A DNA stretch of 7,611 bases. Source: Actinobacteria bacterium UBA2286 (GTDB lineage: Bacteria > Actinomycetota > Coriobacteriia > Anaerosomatales > Anaerosomataceae). The position numbers and the translations under genes were made by a program. This document shows positions 1 to 6,598 of the stretch, piece after piece. The notes beneath the pieces were generated by a model. That model searched no databases and was not told the DNA's origin. It saw only the letters and a list, made by a program, of their open reading frames with translations. Numbering within the stretch: the first letter of the stretch is position 1; the number at the start of each line of letters is the position of its first letter. Location of the stretch: the NCBI GenBank assembly GCA_002345925.1, contig DDWM01000002.1, positions 1-7,611 on the forward strand, read 5' to 3'.

Positions 1-2
1 AT

Positions 3-77
3 GGGCGCTTAGCTCAGGGGGAGAGCGCTTCCTTGACGCGGAAGGGGTCAGAGGTTCAAATCCTCTAGCGCCCACCA
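3..77 (+). tRNA. tRNA-Val (anticodon GAC), CCA encoded
   Basis: The full cloverleaf can be folded by eye. The acceptor stem GGGCGCT (3-9) pairs with AGCGCCC (67-73). The D stem is GCTC (12-15) with GAGC (23-26). The anticodon stem is CTTCC (28-32) with GGAAG (40-44). The T stem is AGAGG (50-54) with CCTCT (62-66), around a TTCAAAT loop. The anticodon loop TTGACGC puts GAC at 35-37, which reads valine codons GTC and GTT. The discriminator base is A74 and the CCA tail (75-77) is encoded in the gene. Only two bases lie upstream in the window, so the promoter and any tRNA gene before it are out of view. A terminator follows 10 bp later, so this is the last gene of its transcript. Confidence 0.97.
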
Positions 78-86
78 TCGAATATC

Positions 87-116
87 AAGAACCCCGGCCA
101 TCGGCCGGGGTTCTTT
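87..116 (+). terminator. Rho-independent terminator of the tRNA-Val transcript
   Basis: A perfect 13-bp inverted repeat, AAGAACCCCGGCC (87-99) and GGCCGGGGTTCTT (103-115), encloses a 3-base loop and has a GC-rich core. The 3' arm ends in TTCTTT, a short U-rich run. It lies 10 bp after the tRNA CCA end and separates the tRNA from the secreted-protein gene. The A-rich 5' flank could let it work weakly in the other direction too, but no minus-strand gene ends here. Confidence 0.9.
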
Positions 117-152
117 GCATATTGCGAGTGGTTCCTGGTCGCGGTAACGCCG

Positions 153-158
153 TATACT
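153..158 (+). promoter_or_regulatory. Candidate -10 box for the L,D-transpeptidase gene
   Basis: TATACT matches five of six bases of the sigma-70 consensus TATAAT and lies between the tRNA terminator and the secreted-protein gene. No good -35 box sits 16-18 bp upstream; the nearest TTG-like hexamer, TTGCGA at 122-127, is 25 bp away. A start site near 165 would give a leader of about 30 nt before the ATG at 196. It would also exclude the upstream GTG at 160 as a start codon. This is a pattern match only. Confidence 0.35.
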
Positions 159-181
159 CGTGGCAACGAACAATGTCGGAC

Positions 182-188
182 AAAGGAG
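182..188 (+). promoter_or_regulatory. Shine-Dalgarno that fixes the start at 196
   Basis: AAAGGAG lies 7 bases before ATG 196. The in-frame GTG at 160 has no comparable site and would put twelve polar and charged residues in front of the signal peptide. This site therefore decides for 196. Confidence 0.85.
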
Positions 189-195
189 CAAGTCC

Positions 196-1905
196 ATGCG
201 ATCGCTTTCCAGACTGGCCGTATGCGTCCTGGTGGTTGCCGCAATCATGGCTCCAGCATCGCAGGCTTCCGCTACTGAATGGCCGACAGGAGGCGTCAGG
301 GTGGCGGTCGACGCTCGGCGTCTTGGAGGGTCTGATAGGTTTGAGACCTCCGTTGCCATAGCCCGTGATGGTTTCCCGTCGTGGACGGGCGTCACCGACA
401 TCATCATCACTTCTGGCGAAACCAGGGCGACGGCAGACTCGGTCGCCGCTGGCGGGCTTGTCTGGGCGTACGATGCCCCTCTCATGCTGGTTCGTGGCAA
501 TTCGGTTCCGGTTGCCGTGAAGACCGCGTTACAAGAGATCCGCTCGGCCAACGGGACTGTCACCGTCACTGTCGTGGGTGGTACGCCCAGTGTGAGTTCA
601 GCGTGCGTTCGACAGATAGAGGCCATCACGGGCGCGGGTTCGGTCGTTCGCCTGGCCGGGGTGGATCGCTACGCGACAGCGGCCAAGGTGGCTCTCAGGA
701 TGCGGAGTGCGGCCGCTGAGACCTCACGGACCTTGGCACCGATGGCGCTCGTGGCCAACGGCACCGACGCCTCAGGCTTCTACGACGCTTTGGCACTTTC
801 GGCAGTGTCGGCTCGAGTTGGATCGCCTGTGCTATTCGTCAAGAAGGACACCGTTCCTTCGGCCACACGCTCTGCGCTCGCAACGCTGGCTCCTGAAGAG
901 GTCTTGGTCGCCGGCAGTACTGCATCAGTCAGCTCTGGCGTTTATGCAGCCATAGCGGGTACGGCTCGGGCCGGAGGCAGCGATCGCTACGGTACAGCTG
1001 TAGCTGTCGCACGGCTCGCTCGCACCCGTGGGTGGCTGGAGAGCTCGTCGGTGAGTGTTGCGGGTTCGGTCATCGATGCCATCAGCGGAGCAGGCGTGTC
1101 AGGTCGTTCTGGGTCGCCGGTTCTCTTCACCGAGGGTTGGCGCCTTGGAAAGACTCCCGCTTTGTACCTGGCCGAGCTTGACTCTGTTGTCGCCTCGGCC
1201 ACTGTGTACGGGGATTCGGCGACCGTAAGCGCTGCGACGTTCGCACAGCTCGAGGGAGCACCAGCTACCCCGTCGTTGTCATCGCCCGCCAGTGGCCAGT
1301 ATGTTGCCAAGTACGCGTACGTGAAGGTTACGACCGGCGTCAACACGACCATGGTCAAGCTGTATGCAGGGGATACGCTTGTTGGTTCGGCGGCCGTTGA
1401 TAGCTTCGGCAAGGCCGACTTCGGAAAACGAGCGATGCCCGCAAGCGGTGTCACGTTCAAAGTCGTGGCATCCAACCCGGACGGCAAGACGACCACCAGG
1501 ACATCGACGTATAAGCGTCTCTCATATCCTTCGAGTACGTCGATCGTCATAGACAAGTCTGACTTCAGACTCTACTGGGTCCAGGGAGACGTGCTCATCA
1601 AGTCGTATCCGATAGCCACAGGGCGGCCAGGCATGGAGACTCCAGTGGCTACATGGAAGATCCTCGCCAAGTACAAGACCGATCCCTCGAGCGTGTATGG
1701 TCCGCGCAAGATGCGACTATTCAGAAAGGTCGGCAGCGGTAGCACCGCACGGTACGTATACACAGCGTATGCGGTCCATGGAACGAATGAACCCTGGGTC
1801 ATTGGGACGAAGGCGTCACACGGTTGCATTCGAATGTACAACGATGACGTATTGGAACTTTGGCCTCAGGTACCGATCGGTACCCTGGTGCAAACCAGAG
1901 AGTAG
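196..1905 (+). CDS. Secreted L,D-transpeptidase (YkuD) with three CWB2 cell-wall-binding repeats
   Basis: A 569-aa exported protein predicted to cross-link or modify peptidoglycan outside the membrane. Residues 1-26 form a signal peptide: basic start, hydrophobic core, and ASA before the likely cleavage site. Three cell-wall-binding type 2 repeats (Pfam CWB2 family) begin near residues 42, 152 and 258, each opened by a motif like RLGGSDRFETS, RLAGVDRYATA or RAGGSDRYGTA. In Clostridioides S-layer proteins, three such repeats together bind an anionic wall polymer. Residues about 350-440 look like a beta-rich, Ig-like linker. From about 446 to the end is the YkuD domain, with conserved H528 and SHGCIR at 541-546; C544 is the expected nucleophile and R546 is present, so the active site looks intact. 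The CWB2 part probably holds the enzyme on the wall. Specificity (3-3 cross-links versus protein attachment) cannot be told from sequence. Confidence 0.93.
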   Translation: MRSLSRLAVCVLVVAAIMAPASQASATEWPTGGVRVAVDARRLGGSDRFETSVAIARDGFPSWTGVTDIIITSGETRATADSVAAGGLVWAYDAPLMLVRGNSVPVAVKTALQEIRSANGTVTVTVVGGTPSVSSACVRQIEAITGAGSVVRLAGVDRYATAAKVALRMRSAAAETSRTLAPMALVANGTDASGFYDALALSAVSARVGSPVLFVKKDTVPSATRSALATLAPEEVLVAGSTASVSSGVYAAIAGTARAGGSDRYGTAVAVARLARTRGWLESSSVSVAGSVIDAISGAGVSGRSGSPVLFTEGWRLGKTPALYLAELDSVVASATVYGDSATVSAATFAQLEGAPATPSLSSPASGQYVAKYAYVKVTTGVNTTMVKLYAGDTLVGSAAVDSFGKADFGKRAMPASGVTFKVVASNPDGKTTTRTSTYKRLSYPSSTSIVIDKSDFRLYWVQGDVLIKSYPIATGRPGMETPVATWKILAKYKTDPSSVYGPRKMRLFRKVGSGSTARYVYTAYAVHGTNEPWVIGTKASHGCIRMYNDDVLELWPQVPIGTLVQTRE

Positions 1906-1935
1906 GATTAAGCTAGATTGAGCAGGCTCTTTCTG

Positions 1936-1986
1936 CCAGCTATCAGGTGAGTGACTCAACGTGGTTCACTGGGGTGCGATAGCTGG
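1936..1986. promoter_or_regulatory. Nested inverted repeats in the gap before the small protein gene
   Basis: This is the main structure in the 1906-2024 gap. CCAGCTATC (1936-1944) and GATAGCTGG (1978-1986) are a perfect 9-bp inverted repeat 33 bp apart. Inside lie AGTGA (1950-1954) with TCACT (1966-1970), and an overlapping 11-bp dyad TGAGTGACTCA at 1948-1958. The whole could fold as one stem with an inner hairpin, or the short dyad could be a protein operator. No T-run follows, so a classic terminator for the upstream gene is unlikely. It fits no riboswitch class I recognise. A TACGAT hexamer at 2005-2010 could be a -10 box, without a good -35. The function is inferred; only the symmetry is seen. 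Confidence 0.45.
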
Positions 1987-2024
1987 TCAGCGAGGGCGAC
2001 TCAATACGATTTGCGGGGGACACC

Positions 2025-2255
2025 ATGGCGTCGCTTGCCGAGATGGTCGTAGGTATTCTGGAGCCGTACGTCGGGCGGATGGTAGCTGACACCTGCGTAC
2101 GTGCGACTGCGCTGTCGCTTGGCAAGAGCTCCGACGAGCTGATCGGAGACGATATGCCCGCGCTCGAGAGCAACATCAAGCGTTTGCTCGGACCGATTGC
2201 GCCCCGGCAGACTATTGAGGACATTGTCGCGGAGATTGAGGGGAGCATCCGATGA
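2025..2255 (+). CDS. Hypothetical 76-aa helical protein
   Basis: I do not recognise a family. The product is small, soluble and acidic, with no signal peptide, membrane segment, cysteine pair or DNA-binding motif that I can name. It reads as three or four amphipathic helices, with a conserved-looking stretch EPYVGRMVADTC near residues 13-24 and an acidic helix, TIEDIVAEIEGS, at the C-terminus. The ATG at 2025 is preceded by GGGGGA (2015-2020), 4 bases away, which is an acceptable ribosome site. The last codon overlaps the next gene's start in ATGA (2252-2255), which implies translational coupling. The protein probably works with, or is dosed alongside, the membrane protein that follows. That coupling is the best evidence that it is a real gene. 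Confidence 0.75.
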   Translation: MASLAEMVVGILEPYVGRMVADTCVRATALSLGKSSDELIGDDMPALESNIKRLLGPIAPRQTIEDIVAEIEGSIR

Positions 2256-3070
2256 GATCGACTCGCTCCATCTCCAAGAGGACATGGCTTGTGCTTCTGG
2301 TGGGCGCGCTTGCGGCGGTCGTCGCGCAAGCTCTCGTCGTGTCCGGCATCGGCGGAGAATCTACAACGACCGCAGTGAGCGATTTTGGTGGAATCCTTGT
2401 GATCGGCGCTGCCGCGATTGTCACGATTCGAACTGCGCTTCACTTCGGAAAAGGGGAGGCACTGAGGAGTCAGTGGCTGCCCATCGGAATCGGCATCGTG
2501 CTGTACGTCCTCGGGGACGTTGTTTGGACGTATATCGAGGTCATCAAGGGCCTCGAACCGCCGTTCCCGGGCGTTCCGGACATCTTCTACATGTCGCTCT
2601 ATCTGTTCATGGGCTATGGAATCATCTCGGCAGCGTTTGCTTACAAGGGGCTTGTCAGCGTCAGGATGCCGCTTATCGCGTCGGCAGTGATCTCGGTGGC
2701 AAGCGCGGCCGGTCTGTATGTGGTTCTCGTCAAGGACGTCCTTGCTGATGCCAGCGTTGGTGCGCTGGAGAAGGCTCTGAACATCTACTATCCGCTGGCA
2801 GATACACTCCTGCTTCTGATGCCTGCACTGTTCATCGTGTTCGTTGTCTCACAGCTTGGACGGGGCGCGCTTGCGCTCCCGTGGCGGTTTGTCGTCATGG
2901 GTGTCTCGCTGCTGGCAGTCGCGGATGCGGTGTATCAGTGGCTCGAGTGGCAAGGGTCCTACAAGTCGGGCAGCATAATCGACCTGGGCTGGATGCTCGG
3001 ATACGTCTTGATAGCGACGGGCGCCTCGGCGATGCGTGACCTGATAGCTCCTCCCAGGGCCCGTGCCTAG
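2252..3070 (+). CDS. Multi-pass membrane protein, possible stand-alone sensor module
   Basis: A 272-aa integral membrane protein with about eight hydrophobic segments, near residues 12-31, 44-62, 75-96, 109-131, 140-161, 178-201, 212-232 and 242-261. The N-terminus is basic (RSTRSISKR) and the C-terminus ends in a short basic tail (PPRARA). The pattern GDVVWTYIE, then PPFPGVPDIFYM, then a repeat-like PLADTLLL and VADAVYQWLEW resembles, from memory, the membrane input domains found before GGDEF or EAL domains in bacterial signalling proteins. Here nothing follows: the reading frame stops 11 residues after the last segment, so there is no cytoplasmic output domain. It starts inside the stop of the 76-aa gene (ATGA), so the two are co-translated. 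Its stop overlaps the stop of the opposing lipid kinase. It could equally be an uncharacterised transporter-like protein; the sensor idea is inference. Confidence 0.8.
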   Translation: MRSTRSISKRTWLVLLVGALAAVVAQALVVSGIGGESTTTAVSDFGGILVIGAAAIVTIRTALHFGKGEALRSQWLPIGIGIVLYVLGDVVWTYIEVIKGLEPPFPGVPDIFYMSLYLFMGYGIISAAFAYKGLVSVRMPLIASAVISVASAAGLYVVLVKDVLADASVGALEKALNIYYPLADTLLLLMPALFIVFVVSQLGRGALALPWRFVVMGVSLLAVADAVYQWLEWQGSYKSGSIIDLGWMLGYVLIATGASAMRDLIAPPRARA

Positions 3071-3095
3071 AGCGCGATTCCTGGGGCCGAGGGAG
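3048..3095. other. Imperfect stem-loop across the convergent stop codons
   Basis: CCCAGG (3053-3058) pairs with CCTGGG (3080-3085), and CTCC (3048-3051) can pair with GGAG (3092-3095) across an internal loop. The loop holds the shared stop site at 3067-3070. This might slow or stop polymerase from both sides, since the two genes leave no intergenic space. There is no clear T-run on either strand, so a true intrinsic terminator is doubtful. Confidence 0.25.
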
Positions 3096-3990
3096 TGTCT
3101 TTGGGCAACAGGCCGCCCGGAAGCACTATTGTCGCTGCACCGGGCAGCACGCGGGCTCTCAGCGGCGTAATACGGGTGATGATGTCGCCGTCCGACTGCA
3201 CCGGCAGTCGCGGCTCGGAGATTATCTCGATCTCCTTCGCCGAGTAGATCTCGAGACCGGGTCGCTCCGAGTGCTGACCGAGTCGGTCGAGAATCGCCGC
3301 CCATGCTGCCGGCAGAAGTCCCGCAACCGAGCGCGTCTTGACTACAACGACTTCGAGGATGCCGTCTTGTGCGTCGCTACCGTGCGTGAGCGGAACGTCG
3401 AACTGGATGTGCGAGAGGTTGACGAGCATCACGGCGATGCCCTCGGTCATGATCTGTCGGCCATCGAGCCGCAAGATGAATGTCGCCACCGTGGGCTGCA
3501 GATTCTGCGCTGCAGCAACGAAGTAGGCGCCTTCACCAAGTAGCGGCTTGAGGTCTCGCGCTCGGTCGATTATGGAAGCGTCGAAGCCAGCGCCCGCGAT
3601 CATAAGGAAGCCGACGCCATCGCCATGATCGAGCTCACCGAGGTCGATGGCTACGGGGATTCCCTCGATCGTGAGGCGTGCAAGCTCGAACGCATCACCG
3701 GAGATTCCGACATTGTGCGCGAAGAGGTTCGCTGTGCCTGTCGGGTGCAACATCAGGGGGATTCCAGTGTTTCTGAGCGCGTATGCCACGGAAGAGACGG
3801 TGCCGTCTCCGCCGGATGCAACGACGCGGTCGTACTCGGAGACATCCCTCAGGAGGTACGAGAGATCGGAGCCCTCGCGGATGAAGCGCAGCGTCACCTC
3901 GCCGCCACGTTCTCCCAGTGCCTGAACATAGTCATACAGAACCGGGCTGCCAAGGCCGGCGCGCAGATTCGCGAGCATCAGGATGTTCAT
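3067..3990 (-). CDS. Diacylglycerol kinase family lipid kinase (YegS/BmrU/DgkB type)
   Basis: A 307-aa cytosolic or membrane-associated enzyme expected to phosphorylate a lipid alcohol with ATP; the exact lipid cannot be told. The N-terminal catalytic domain shows the nucleotide-binding motif GGDGT at residues 60-64, preceded by DRVVAS, and the second signature PTGTANLFA at 83-91. Further on, GAGFDASI and a C-terminal beta-sandwich region including VQSDGD match the two-domain plan of the family, and the length is typical. I chose ATG at 3990 because the family normally begins directly with a strand like MNILMLAN. An in-frame GTG at 4002 would add only four residues and has no properly spaced ribosome site. 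GGGGG on the minus strand (4007-4003) lies 12 bases before the ATG, a rather long spacing. The gene is alone on this strand, divergent from rnd. Confidence 0.93.
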   Translation of the reverse strand: MNILMLANLRAGLGSPVLYDYVQALGERGGEVTLRFIREGSDLSYLLRDVSEYDRVVASGGDGTVSSVAYALRNTGIPLMLHPTGTANLFAHNVGISGDAFELARLTIEGIPVAIDLGELDHGDGVGFLMIAGAGFDASIIDRARDLKPLLGEGAYFVAAAQNLQPTVATFILRLDGRQIMTEGIAVMLVNLSHIQFDVPLTHGSDAQDGILEVVVVKTRSVAGLLPAAWAAILDRLGQHSERPGLEIYSAKEIEIISEPRLPVQSDGDIITRITPLRARVLPGAATIVLPGGLLPKDTPSAPGIAL

Positions 3991-4042
3991 CTCGGCAAGC
4001 ACCCCCGCGTGTCAGACCGATGGGATACACTCGGTTATCGAG

Positions 4043-4048
4043 ATTCTA
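4043..4048 (-). promoter_or_regulatory. Candidate -10 box for the lipid kinase gene
   Basis: Read on the minus strand this is TAGAAT, five of six bases of the sigma-70 -10 consensus, in the 95-bp divergent gap between the lipid kinase and rnd. It would give a leader of roughly 45 nt. No convincing -35 box is visible 16-18 bp upstream, and I find no clear plus-strand promoter for rnd in the same gap. Confidence 0.3.
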
Positions 4049-4074
4049 CGGCATAGACGCCCGACGTGCGTCGC

Positions 4075-4081
4075 AAGGAGG
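4075..4081 (+). promoter_or_regulatory. Shine-Dalgarno that fixes the rnd start at 4086
   Basis: AAGGAGG, close to the ideal anti-16S complement, lies 4 bases before GTG 4086. The open frame continues upstream to 3918, but that part overlaps the lipid kinase on the other strand and encodes an Arg/Ser-rich, low-complexity peptide without family similarity. This site therefore decides for 4086. Confidence 0.85.
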
Positions 4082-4085
4082 CAGT

Positions 4086-5252
4086 GTGTACATTCGTGAT
4101 GACCAGGGTCTGCGCTCGCTGGTGGAGAGCATGCGAGGTACCGACATCATCGCGGTGGACACGGAGTTCATGCGCGAGAAGACCTACTTCGCTCGACTCT
4201 GTCTCATACAGGTCGCCACCGATGATATCTCGGCCATCATCGACCCGTTCGTGGTCAAAGATCTGGGTCCGCTTTTCGAGCTCCTTCGTGACCCGGGCAT
4301 CACCAAGCTGTTTCATGCGGGTTCCCAGGATCTTGAGATACTGGTCAAGATGATGGGCGAGGTGCCTGCGCCGGTGTTCGATACTCAGGTCGCGGCTACG
4401 CTGGCGGGACTGCCGACACAGGTCGGATACCAGGCGCTGATCAAGTCCCTGGTCGGAGTGGAACTTGGTAAGGCGCACACATTCACTGACTGGGCCAGGC
4501 GTCCTCTGTCTGCCGAGCAGATACAGTACGCTCTGGACGACGTCATATACATGCCGAAGGCGTACCGCGTCCTGTACAAGCAGCTCACCGATGCCGGCCG
4601 TCTGGGCTGGCTGGCAAACGACTTCGAGAAAATGGCCGATCCTGCCACGTATGAATTCCGACCCGAGGAGCAGTACCGCCGGGTGAAACGAGCATCCTCG
4701 CTCGATAGGCGCTCACTTGCGGTGCTTAGGGAGCTCGCTGCGTGGCGCGAGATCGAGGCCCAGAAGCGCGATGTTCCAAAGCGCTGGCTTGTCTCAGATG
4801 AAAGCCTGGTGGAGATGGCGAGACGGGCCCCCGGCGACATCGACTCGCTTACGGGCGTACGCGGACTCAATGAACAAGTGGCACGGCGCAGTGCCGAGGC
4901 GATTATCGGCGCGGTTCGCAAGGGCAAGGAAGTTCCGGACGATGAGCTGCCGCGCTTTGAGAAGCGTAAGCGGCTTGAGGGGGAACTCGACGAGCTTGCC
5001 GATGTGATGTCGGCAGTCGTGCGAGTTCGGGCGAAAGAGCACGGTGTCGCACCGACTCTGCTCGCCACGCGTGACGATCTTGAACGGTTCGCGGGGGGTG
5101 AGCGTGAGGCAAGTCCTCTTAGCACCGGCTGGAGGCGCACGATCGTCGGCGCGGACCTTGAGGCGCTGCTCGATGGTCACGTGGCGCTCAGTATTCACGG
5201 CGGGCGCGTGGTGATCGGGCAGCCAGGCGAGCCCACAGAAGCCGGCGAGTAG
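4086..5252 (+). CDS. rnd: Ribonuclease D (DEDDy 3'-5' exoribonuclease with HRDC domain)
   Basis: A 388-aa cytosolic enzyme that trims RNA 3' ends, classically tRNA precursors, one nucleotide at a time with two metal ions. The DEDDy exonuclease fold fills about residues 18-190 and all motifs are intact: VDTEF (D25, E27), HAGSQDLEIL (D82), and YALDD (Y148, D152). An HRDC domain follows at about 205-285, starting SLDRRSLAVLRELAAWRE and including PKRWLVSDESLVEMA. The last hundred residues form the second helical C-terminal region usual for RNase D. Length is typical. The start is GTG. It leads the plus-strand operon and ends one base before xseA, so translation of the two is probably coupled. Confidence 0.95.
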   Translation: MYIRDDQGLRSLVESMRGTDIIAVDTEFMREKTYFARLCLIQVATDDISAIIDPFVVKDLGPLFELLRDPGITKLFHAGSQDLEILVKMMGEVPAPVFDTQVAATLAGLPTQVGYQALIKSLVGVELGKAHTFTDWARRPLSAEQIQYALDDVIYMPKAYRVLYKQLTDAGRLGWLANDFEKMADPATYEFRPEEQYRRVKRASSLDRRSLAVLRELAAWREIEAQKRDVPKRWLVSDESLVEMARRAPGDIDSLTGVRGLNEQVARRSAEAIIGAVRKGKEVPDDELPRFEKRKRLEGELDELADVMSAVVRVRAKEHGVAPTLLATRDDLERFAGGEREASPLSTGWRRTIVGADLEALLDGHVALSIHGGRVVIGQPGEPTEAGE

Positions 5253-5253
5253 G

Positions 5254-6597
5254 ATGGCGACAGCTGTGGCTACCTCGGTAAGCGTGACGGAGGCCATCCG
5301 ACGTGCCAAGAGCGCGCTGGAGACGGTTGCGCTCACGGTGGTAGGCGAGGTATCCGAATGCACGGTCAAGCCCGGCTACAAGGCCATCTACTTCACTCTT
5401 GGTGATGAGTCGTCTGTATTGCCGTGTCTTATGTGGCGCGATAGCTACGACATGTGCGGATTCGCATTGCGCCCCGGGATGCTCGTCGAGGTCTCCGGGA
5501 TGTTCACTGCATATGCGGCCAAAGGTAGGATGCAGTTCCAGGTGCGTCGCCTTACACCCGCCGGCGAGGGTGTACTGCGAATGCAGGTGGCAGCACTTGC
5601 CAGGAAGCTTGAAGCCGAGGGCCTGATGAGCGCCGGGCGTAAGCGCCCGCTGCCGGTCTTCCCTATGAAGGTCGGGCTCGTCACCTCACCGCGAGGCAAG
5701 GCCGTGCACGACGTCATTCGTACCCTGAGACGTCGCTATCCGGTCGCGGAGCTCGTCATCGCGGGTGTTCAGGTCGAAGGTGATGGCGCCGTCGCTGCAA
5801 TCGTCGAGGGACTTCGGCTCATGGGCGATCGAGGCGATATCGATGTCGTGATTCTCGCCCGGGGTGGCGGATCGTACGAAGACCTGATGCCGTTCAACTC
5901 CGAGGATATCGCCCGGGCCGTTGCCCGCTGTCCCGTCCCTGTCGTTACCGGCATCGGCCATGAGCCCGACGACTCTATCGCCGACATGGTCGCCGACTTC
6001 CGCGCGTCAACTCCGACCGCGGCCGCCGAGGCAACCACTCCGACCTTGATCGAGATCGCATCGAGGCTCGATGGCCTGGCTCGGCTGCTCGGCAAGGCAT
6101 TGTCACACTCGGTCACCGAGAGAGCCCATCGTTTGCGCCTCATCGCACACAGGCCCGTGTTCCGTGATGCTGAATGCCTGATGTCTGCTCGCATGCAAGC
6201 GCTTGACGTGGTCGCGGATGCCCTCGGGCGTGCGCTTCCGGTCGGACTTGAGCGCGCAGGCGGGCTCATATCGCGCAACGCCGACGCGCTTGCCCGCGTC
6301 GCGCCACGGTTGTTGGAGCGTCAGACATCAGCTGTGTCTTCCGTGTCGCGACGCATGCTTCAGCAGGCGCCAACGTTCCTAGAGCGTGCCGAGCGACAAT
6401 GGGTGCTGCAGGCGGCACGTTTGGAGGATCTCTCTCCGCTGGCGATTCTGGGGCGCGGCTTCGCGGTATGCTATGACGAGACGGGGGAGCGCGTGTTGCG
6501 TTCATCAGCCGATGTCGCGCCAGGTGACAGAGTTCGAGTACGTCTCGCCGAGGGAGTCCTCGGCTGCATGGTTGAAGATTCCGAATTGGAGGTCTGA
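5254..6597 (+). CDS. xseA: Exodeoxyribonuclease VII large subunit
   Basis: A 447-aa catalytic subunit of exonuclease VII, which degrades single-stranded DNA from both ends into short oligonucleotides and acts in repair. Residues about 8-100 form the N-terminal OB-fold that binds single-stranded DNA (VSVTEAIRRAK, then GEVSE). The central catalytic domain carries VGLVTSPRGKAVHDV, ARGGGS at 202-207 followed by EDLMPFNSEDIARA, and GIGHEPDD at 233-240. A long helical region after residue 250 would form the coiled-coil arm to which small subunits bind. The C-terminus has the usual LSPLAILGRGFAV motif. The GHEPD form, rather than GHETD, is one I associate with actinobacterial members. The gene starts 1 base after the rnd stop with only a weak ribosome site inside rnd, so coupling is likely. 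A GTG at 5266 is a less likely alternative start. Confidence 0.96.
   Translation: MATAVATSVSVTEAIRRAKSALETVALTVVGEVSECTVKPGYKAIYFTLGDESSVLPCLMWRDSYDMCGFALRPGMLVEVSGMFTAYAAKGRMQFQVRRLTPAGEGVLRMQVAALARKLEAEGLMSAGRKRPLPVFPMKVGLVTSPRGKAVHDVIRTLRRRYPVAELVIAGVQVEGDGAVAAIVEGLRLMGDRGDIDVVILARGGGSYEDLMPFNSEDIARAVARCPVPVVTGIGHEPDDSIADMVADFRASTPTAAAEATTPTLIEIASRLDGLARLLGKALSHSVTERAHRLRLIAHRPVFRDAECLMSARMQALDVVADALGRALPVGLERAGGLISRNADALARVAPRLLERQTSAVSSVSRRMLQQAPTFLERAERQWVLQAARLEDLSPLAILGRGFAVCYDETGERVLRSSADVAPGDRVRVRLAEGVLGCMVEDSELEV
6588..6592 (+). promoter_or_regulatory. Shine-Dalgarno that fixes the xseB start at 6599
   Basis: GGAGG lies 6 bases before GTG 6599, inside the last codons of xseA. The frame is open back to 6386, but those residues would overlap xseA out of frame and have no XseB similarity. 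This site therefore sets the start. Confidence 0.85.
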
Positions 6598-6598
6598 C

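Noticed and set aside
160..195. GTG at 160 as start of the L,D-transpeptidase gene
   Set aside because: It lacks a ribosome site, lies beside a probable -10 box, and would place polar residues ahead of a normal signal peptide; ATG 196 has AAAGGAG 7 bases upstream.
48..629. 193-aa minus-strand open frame over the tRNA and the secreted-protein gene
   Set aside because: It runs antisense through the tRNA, terminator and signal peptide region, has low-complexity Thr/Ala/Arg composition, and is a shadow of a GC-rich coding strand.
987..1556. 189-aa minus-strand open frame inside the L,D-transpeptidase gene
   Set aside because: It is fully antisense to well-supported CWB2 and linker coding sequence and has no recognisable motif.
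1906..2024. Riboswitch (c-di-GMP or similar) before the small protein
   Set aside because: Structure is present, but I could not match the conserved core bases of any riboswitch class I know, so it is listed only as nested inverted repeats.
3625..4056. 143-aa plus-strand open frame opposite the lipid kinase
   Set aside because: It is antisense to the conserved GGDGT and PTGTANLFA coding region and has no ribosome site or family motif.
3918..4085. N-terminal extension of the rnd reading frame
   Set aside because: It overlaps the lipid kinase start on the other strand, is Arg/Ser-rich without family similarity, and GTG 4086 has a near-perfect Shine-Dalgarno.
4385..5140. 251-aa minus-strand open frame inside rnd
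   Set aside because: Its Ser/Arg-rich composition is typical of an antisense shadow, and it lies wholly within the RNase D exonuclease and HRDC coding region.
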